From positions 1-45,855 of the forward strand of contig JAOMAZ010000012.1 of NCBI GenBank assembly GCA_028344335.1: a stretch of 45,855 nucleotides of DNA. The letters are read 5' to 3'. How positions within the stretch are numbered: the stretch's first letter is position 1; every line of letters begins with the position of its first letter. Shown piece by piece: positions 41,739 through 45,855 of the stretch. The position numbers and the translations under genes were made by a program. Source of the DNA: Deltaproteobacteria bacterium. GTDB lineage: Archaea > Thermoplasmatota > Poseidoniia > Poseidoniales > Poseidoniaceae. The notes under the pieces were generated by a model, which saw nothing but the letters and a program-made list of their open reading frames with translations, did not search any database and was not told the origin of the DNA.

Positions 41739-42191
41739 CTAGAAAGGCGGCACAACTGAAGACTCCTTCACAGTGTTAAGCACAACATGTGTGAACGACC
41801 TGATTATCCCACCGCTGGAAAATACCTCTTTGGTTAAGGCATTTAACTGCTCACGGTTTCTTACCCTTGCCATAGCAATACTATCGAAATCTCCAGTCAC
41901 ATCATAAACAGAAAAAACCCGTGGATCAGCAGCAATTTGTTGTTGTACTTCCATCATTTTTCCCTTCTCGATACGTAAGCCAACGATAACCGTCATTTCC
42001 CAGCCAATTGCTGCTGGATCTAAATCAACTAGCCAACCCTTGATGACGCCTCTATCCTGCAATGATTTGAGCCGGCTAGATGCCGTTCCTAGTGCAATGC
42101 CTACAGATGCTGCTAAACTACGTAGACTAGCCTTTGGTTCCTCTAGTAGTTCAAGGATTATTTTCTTGTCGACATCGTCTAACCCAACCAT
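41739..42191 (-). CDS. Lrp/AsnC-family transcriptional regulator
   Basis: 150 residues: an N-terminal HTH (about 1-60: LDDVDKKIILELLEEPKASL, RSLAASVGIALGTASSRLKSL, DRGVIKGWLVDLDP) and a C-terminal RAM ligand-binding domain (MTVIVGLRIEKGKM ... VYDVTGDFDSIAMARVRN ... VLNTVKE). Archaeal homologues bind amino acids and regulate amino-acid metabolism or transport. The ligand is not set by sequence. Its binding site is not identifiable here. Converges with Sec61-beta (3-bp gap). Confidence 0.93.
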   Translation of the reverse strand: MVGLDDVDKKIILELLEEPKASLRSLAASVGIALGTASSRLKSLQDRGVIKGWLVDLDPAAIGWEMTVIVGLRIEKGKMMEVQQQIAADPRVFSVYDVTGDFDSIAMARVRNREQLNALTKEVFSSGGIIRSFTHVVLNTVKESSVVPPF

Positions 42192-42293
42192 CTATCAATG
42201 CCCCAGAGAAGGTTTTCTCCTCGATTCGGTTATTGAACGTTTGTGAGGTTTTGGAATGGTAAAAAGGAACGAATGCCCAAGAAAATAGCAGAA

Positions 42294-43592
42294 TTATTCT
42301 TCTTCTAAATCATCTGTACCAGTAATTGGAGAAGTTAAGCGTAAATCCATTACCCATCCTCCAAAAGTTTCAACCTCCATTGAAAAGCGGATGGTTGCTG
42401 GACGGAAATTATATTCTACCTCACATTTCATGCCCATTTCAATGCTCTTTTCTACCCCTGCTTTGAGATGACTTAGAGTTGGTTTTTTCTTCATCTTCCA
42501 AGGTGGTAATACCTCTACCTTTTCCAAAGTTGCATCGTGCTTGCCAATTGTAAATTCTAAAACTGCTTTGAATCTATCTTCCCCATCATAGAGTAGTCGT
42601 CCTGTTATACGCGGTAATGCATATTCTCGTTGCCTTTCAGTCATGATGATTATTCCAATACAGAGTAAGGCAAAGAAGAGGAAGCCTAGGCGTGATATTG
42701 CTTCAGATGAGGATGTGCCTTCCCACATTGTAGGTAAGTCAGTCTCGGTTAAACCCAAAACTACCGCTGGGATTCCTGGTGCTGGGTTTGAGCCTGCTAC
42801 TGCTCCTTCAGGAGCGGCGTGTCCTGAAAGAAAAGCTATTATTCCGAAGCGCTGAGCATCATCTGCATCGATTTCTATTTCTGCACTAGTGATATGTTCT
42901 GCACTGAAAGTGTGTTGAATAGAGGTCGTATTACCTGCTTCTTTGCTGAAGGCAGCAGTTGCTGTCCATTCTTTGACAGTATGAGGAGGTCTTGGTCCTT
43001 CGTTACGGATTTCTGGATACCACTCGACAATAACAAAGTTGAGGATGACATCTGAGGACAAATTCACCCTTGGAGTAAATTCACTGGCCAAGTCAATTTC
43101 ATCAACCATATCATCTCCATCCAAGTCGATGAGTGTTATTTCTAATGGAATATCGGCTGCTACGATTCCTCCGGCACTAGGGATTGTTCCGTTAAGAGCG
43201 TGCCCTGCATTCTTTGCAATGAAATCTGTGCCATCGCCGATACCTTCCAGCCTTTGGAAATCAAGGCGGATTGCAGGGGTTATTGTCATTAATTCGTCAG
43301 ACCTAATGTTTGAATCTCCATTACCAAGTGGATCTGCCTCGTTGTATGCGGGATGCCATGATAGCCAAACTAATTTTTCATCTCTATCCATCAATACAGC
43401 GTTATCTTCTTCAAAATCCCTGCATACTTGGCTGTCTGAATCACAAAACCATTCAATTAGGGGTTGGGTCCTTCCATCCTCTGAAACTGATTTATGAGCA
43501 AGGATGTTTCTTGGCAAGTCGTCATCTGCTGCAAGGGTAGAAGGGATTAGCATCAACAAGATGCAAACAAGTAAGGTGAGTTGTTGCCGCAT
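42294..43592 (-). CDS. Exported protein with one membrane anchor, EEE tail
   Basis: 432 residues from ATG 43592 (MRQQLTLLVCILLMLIPSTLA); a TTG three bases upstream is in frame. Signal peptide then an acidic, beta-rich outside domain of about 275 residues (VVAADIPLEITLIDLDGDD, WFCDSDSQVC). One membrane helix (about 300-320, LGFLFFALLCIGIIIM) and a cytosolic domain of about 110 residues (ALPRITGRLLYDGEDRFKAVLEFTIG) end in DDLEEE. No family recognised. Six bp after the methyltransferase stop, so co-transcribed. Confidence 0.75.
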   Translation of the reverse strand: MRQQLTLLVCILLMLIPSTLAADDDLPRNILAHKSVSEDGRTQPLIEWFCDSDSQVCRDFEEDNAVLMDRDEKLVWLSWHPAYNEADPLGNGDSNIRSDELMTITPAIRLDFQRLEGIGDGTDFIAKNAGHALNGTIPSAGGIVAADIPLEITLIDLDGDDMVDEIDLASEFTPRVNLSSDVILNFVIVEWYPEIRNEGPRPPHTVKEWTATAAFSKEAGNTTSIQHTFSAEHITSAEIEIDADDAQRFGIIAFLSGHAAPEGAVAGSNPAPGIPAVVLGLTETDLPTMWEGTSSSEAISRLGFLFFALLCIGIIIMTERQREYALPRITGRLLYDGEDRFKAVLEFTIGKHDATLEKVEVLPPWKMKKKPTLSHLKAGVEKSIEMGMKCEVEYNFRPATIRFSMEVETFGGWVMDLRLTSPITGTDDLEEE

Positions 43593-43601
43593 CAATCCAC
43601 C

Positions 43602-45197
43602 TCAAGTCTTGTCTGATGATGAACTATCCGGCTGTAAGCCAGCTTGTAATGCTAAGATATAGCGTTCTGAATCACCGACCATAAGGCTCAGCCTCTGACC
43701 AGCCCAGACAGGTAAGTAGTCTGTTTCTTCACTGTATAGAATAGTATACCCTTTCATTTCGGGTATTTCAAGTTCTTCGATAAGAGGCTCCTCTCCCATT
43801 AGTAATCGATGCATTAATGATTTTTCTATATTGGTTTTTGAATGGATTTGATTGATTAGCAAGGGTACTGCTTCTGAACGGGGCCTCATGCCACTCTTTC
43901 CCGATTGAAAGGCAGTTGTCCCTGCATGAATAGCGTTGATTGGATGCCAATGGCCCCCAGGGAGTCTGCTTCTTCTCTTGAGCGTTCGAGGTGAATCCCA
44001 TAGCCATTGACGAGCCATCGGAGTTGAAAGTGCAATCTTCTTGCCACGTTGCCACCAGGACCACTTCTCTGATTCTTGGATATTCCAATGCTTACAAACT
44101 TCATCGATTACTTCTGGTGAACAAAGAGAAGGAAGACGTTTATCCTGCCGTGGTTGGTCATGAACTTTCATCTCTGAGATTGGGAACTTAGGGGCCATTG
44201 CCTTAGCGGTTTTTCCTGTTGACTTTAGGTGTAGTAAAGCGAGGAAAAAACCACTTGAGTCATTATCCTCTGGAGCGATACGAATACAGTGTTTTAATGA
44301 ATCGTTATTCCAATTGAACTTTTCAGTCTTCCAATTGCTTAAACCCTGCCTTGATTTGAGTCCGGGGAACACTGATTCGACATTGATTTTTTGCAGTTCA
44401 AGGTCTTGGTTTTCCTCAAGGATTTGATTGATGATTCCTTCATTTTCTATCGGGTCAAATGAACAAGTTGAGTAAACTAATCTGCCATCTGGTTTGAGCA
44501 AAGCACAAGCCCTTCGTAGAATATCTAGTTGTAGTCTTCTCAGCGATAATCCTGAGGATTCTTTCCAATCCCACCAAACGTGCTTATTCTTGCGCATAGT
44601 TCCACTGCCTGAACATGGCGCATCAACTAGGACTGCGTCAAACCCAGGGTCGGGCACTGCTGGGAAGTGGCGGCCATCATGTCTTGTCAGCATCATATTA
44701 GCAATGCTAACTCTTCCACGATTGGTTACTAAGGTGTTGAGTCGGCCCGATGAAACGTCATTAGCTACTACAAGTCCTGTATCTTCCATCATCTCACTAA
44801 GTTGGGTTGATTTTGAACCTGGAGAGGCGCACATGTCAAGGATTTTTTCTTCTTTTTGTGGTGCTAATGCAATGACTGGAAGCATTGATGCTGATTCTTG
44901 TCTAGTTGTTCTCCCTGTTTCATGTAATTTGATGTAGAGGTCCCTAAATTCATCTGGGGTCTCTTTTCTCAACCAAGGCATTGTGTAGGCCCAGCCATCA
45001 GGATACCAAGGTAAGGCTTTGCCGCCCATCGCTTCGACTTGTTCTCTTGTCCAATCGCGGTCTGCTCTTAGAGAGTTAATGCGTAAGGTTTCTGGAAGTT
45101 CTTTGGTCGCGTGAAGAAACCATTCTTCCATATTGTGGTCAAGTTGTTTGGCAAGCCCACTAATTGGTAAGTCGCGTACTTCGTCTACGTCGACCAT
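43602..45197 (-). CDS. NSUN-type (NOL1/NOP2/sun) RNA m5C methyltransferase
   Basis: 531 residues. S-adenosylmethionine-binding DMCASPGSKSTQL (about 121-133), Asp in VVANDVSSGRLNTL, VLVDAPCSGSGTMRKN (Cys195), and the second active-site STCSFDPIENEG (Cys245). Both catalytic cysteines are present, so an active tRNA or rRNA 5-methylcytosine transferase is likely. The C-terminal 200 residues include a WPINAIHAGTTAFQSG-like segment as in NSUN C-terminal RNA-binding regions. Follows the 115-residue gene by 10 bp. Confidence 0.92.
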   Translation of the reverse strand: MVDVDEVRDLPISGLAKQLDHNMEEWFLHATKELPETLRINSLRADRDWTREQVEAMGGKALPWYPDGWAYTMPWLRKETPDEFRDLYIKLHETGRTTRQESASMLPVIALAPQKEEKILDMCASPGSKSTQLSEMMEDTGLVVANDVSSGRLNTLVTNRGRVSIANMMLTRHDGRHFPAVPDPGFDAVLVDAPCSGSGTMRKNKHVWWDWKESSGLSLRRLQLDILRRACALLKPDGRLVYSTCSFDPIENEGIINQILEENQDLELQKINVESVFPGLKSRQGLSNWKTEKFNWNNDSLKHCIRIAPEDNDSSGFFLALLHLKSTGKTAKAMAPKFPISEMKVHDQPRQDKRLPSLCSPEVIDEVCKHWNIQESEKWSWWQRGKKIALSTPMARQWLWDSPRTLKRRSRLPGGHWHPINAIHAGTTAFQSGKSGMRPRSEAVPLLINQIHSKTNIEKSLMHRLLMGEEPLIEELEIPEMKGYTILYSEETDYLPVWAGQRLSLMVGDSERYILALQAGLQPDSSSSDKT

Positions 45198-45207
45198 AAA
45201 TGGCGGA

Positions 45208-45555
45208 TTAGATAGCCTCTATCAAAACTACTTCGCCATCATTGGCCATTTCTTTAGCCAAAGCAAGAGCAGTTCCGAAATCGGCTGTACAACCAAGTGG
45301 CCTAGGCTTACCATCTGAACCTTGAACCATTAATCTGTGCGAAAGTGAGGCGAGAATCTCTTGGCTTACCTGCTCCCAAATCCATTCATCATCTTCTATT
45401 GTGATCATCGCTGGAACCCGAGTTCGGGGCCCTTCACCAATTTCACTGACTTTCGCCCTACTGCCAAGGCCAACCATTCGTGTTATCTTATGTTTAAATC
45501 GCACCCGTTTTTCAGGTGCTATTCCTTCCCTAAAGGCTCTGCCCATGTTCCCCAT
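45208..45555 (-). CDS. Small conserved-looking protein of unknown function
   Basis: 115 residues (ATG 45555; ATG 45546 is also possible). Two blocks: a basic N-terminus (RVRFKHKITRMVGLGSRAK) with PRTRVPAMITIEDDEWIWEQV, and a C-terminal LGCTADFGTALALAKEMANDGEVVLIEAI. No Cys cluster, membrane helix or known motif. It heads the operon with the methyltransferase (10-bp gap) and the exported protein, so an RNA- or translation-linked role is a weak inference. Confidence 0.7.
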   Translation of the reverse strand: MGNMGRAFREGIAPEKRVRFKHKITRMVGLGSRAKVSEIGEGPRTRVPAMITIEDDEWIWEQVSQEILASLSHRLMVQGSDGKPRPLGCTADFGTALALAKEMANDGEVVLIEAI

Positions 45556-45666
45556 CCCATCTGGAAATCTAAGATTCCCAATACCTCACCCCATTCATTG
45601 CATTGATAAGAGTTCGGGGTTGGAAATTAACAATAATGGCTTTTGTCAAGTATTGTAATTATGCCG

Positions 45667-45855
45667 TTAATCGATATGTTCAGGCCATGCGTGGACCATT
45701 ATTCCAGGAAGAAGGGTTGAAAGAAGTAAGCCTGGGATAACAGCAATCATTCCAATATAATCAAAAGCAAAAAGAAGGAGGGTTGAGAAGATAAATGCAT
45801 CAACAACCAGGATGGTTATTGTCCAATTTGCCCTCCTTTTCTTTGAAAGGCGTAC
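45667..45855 (-). CDS. Membrane protein, N-terminus cut by window edge
   Basis: The frame is open from the edge to TAA at 45669-45667: 62 residues. Two hydrophobic segments (WTITILVVDAFIFSTLLLFAF, about 11-31; DYIGMIAVIPGLLLSTLLPGI, about 32-53) are preceded by the basic RLSKKRRAN and end in HAWPEHID. It is clearly the C-terminal part of a polytopic protein whose start lies beyond the window. No family recognised. The gap 45556-45666 holds no other gene that I can support. Confidence 0.65.
   Translation of the reverse strand, partial: VRLSKKRRANWTITILVVDAFIFSTLLLFAFDYIGMIAVIPGLLLSTLLPGIMVHAWPEHID

Noticed and set aside
1-45855. CRISPR array, rRNA, prophage or transposase
   Set aside because: No regularly spaced direct repeats, no rRNA-like stretch, and no transposase or capsid motif seen.

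Overview
The window looks like chromosomal DNA of a planktonic euryarchaeon, most likely a Marine Group II archaeon (Poseidoniales) or a close Thermoplasmatota relative. The informational genes are archaeal: small primase subunit, family B DNA polymerase, GINS15/51, XerA-type recombinase, aEF1A, uS10, eS8, SRP19, Sec61-beta and an MCT-1-like PUA protein. Between them lie many long, acidic, Asn/Ser/Thr-rich exported proteins with one membrane anchor, typical of surface marine archaea. Genus-level placement is inference. The gene order looks like ordinary core genome: no prophage, CRISPR array or defence island is visible, although one small tRNA-linked scar is.

Layout. 1-4370: a minus-strand run of heavy-metal P1B ATPase, winged-helix regulator and zinc-ribbon protein, with a divergent HAD phosphatase. 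4393-7884: a minus-strand unit of class III aminotransferase, PriS (ATGA overlap), a possible 26-residue peptide and an unknown protein. 7885-8214: a structured leader before a DEAD-box helicase (8218-9549). 9581-12723: small membrane proteins, a propeller-like anchored protein, then tRNA-Leu(CAA) whose 3' end is duplicated 612 bp away. 12724-18912: a 2062-residue surface protein, divergent from a GINS gene. 20029-21692: aEF1A-uS10 operon. 21834-23789: a two-gene AtuA system. 23794-29159: a PKD lipoprotein, a bitopic membrane protein and PolB. 29303-32663: branched-chain aminotransferase, SRP19, eS8, an FAH-family enzyme with a previously hidden coupled 41-residue ORF, and the PUA protein. 32705-36990: exported and membrane proteins, including a SAP-domain membrane protein coupled to a small protein with a ParB-like N-terminus. 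37110-41735: RimK-like ligase, XerA, a histone-H1-like HhH protein, a coiled-coil protein and Sec61-beta. 41739-45855: an Lrp/AsnC regulator, an operon with an NSUN-type methyltransferase, and a truncated membrane protein.

How the genes fit together: replication and chromosome proteins (PriS, PolB, GINS, XerA, H1-like protein, SAP/ParB-like pair), translation and secretion proteins (aEF1A, uS10, eS8, SRP19, Sec61-beta, PUA, NSUN), and cell-surface proteins are interleaved in short operons. The most interesting candidates are the SAP-membrane/ParB-N-terminus gene pair, the switch-like leader of the DEAD-box gene, the tRNA-Leu att-like scar, and several short coding sequences overlooked by length cut-offs. 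All assignments come from reading the sequence; no database search was run.
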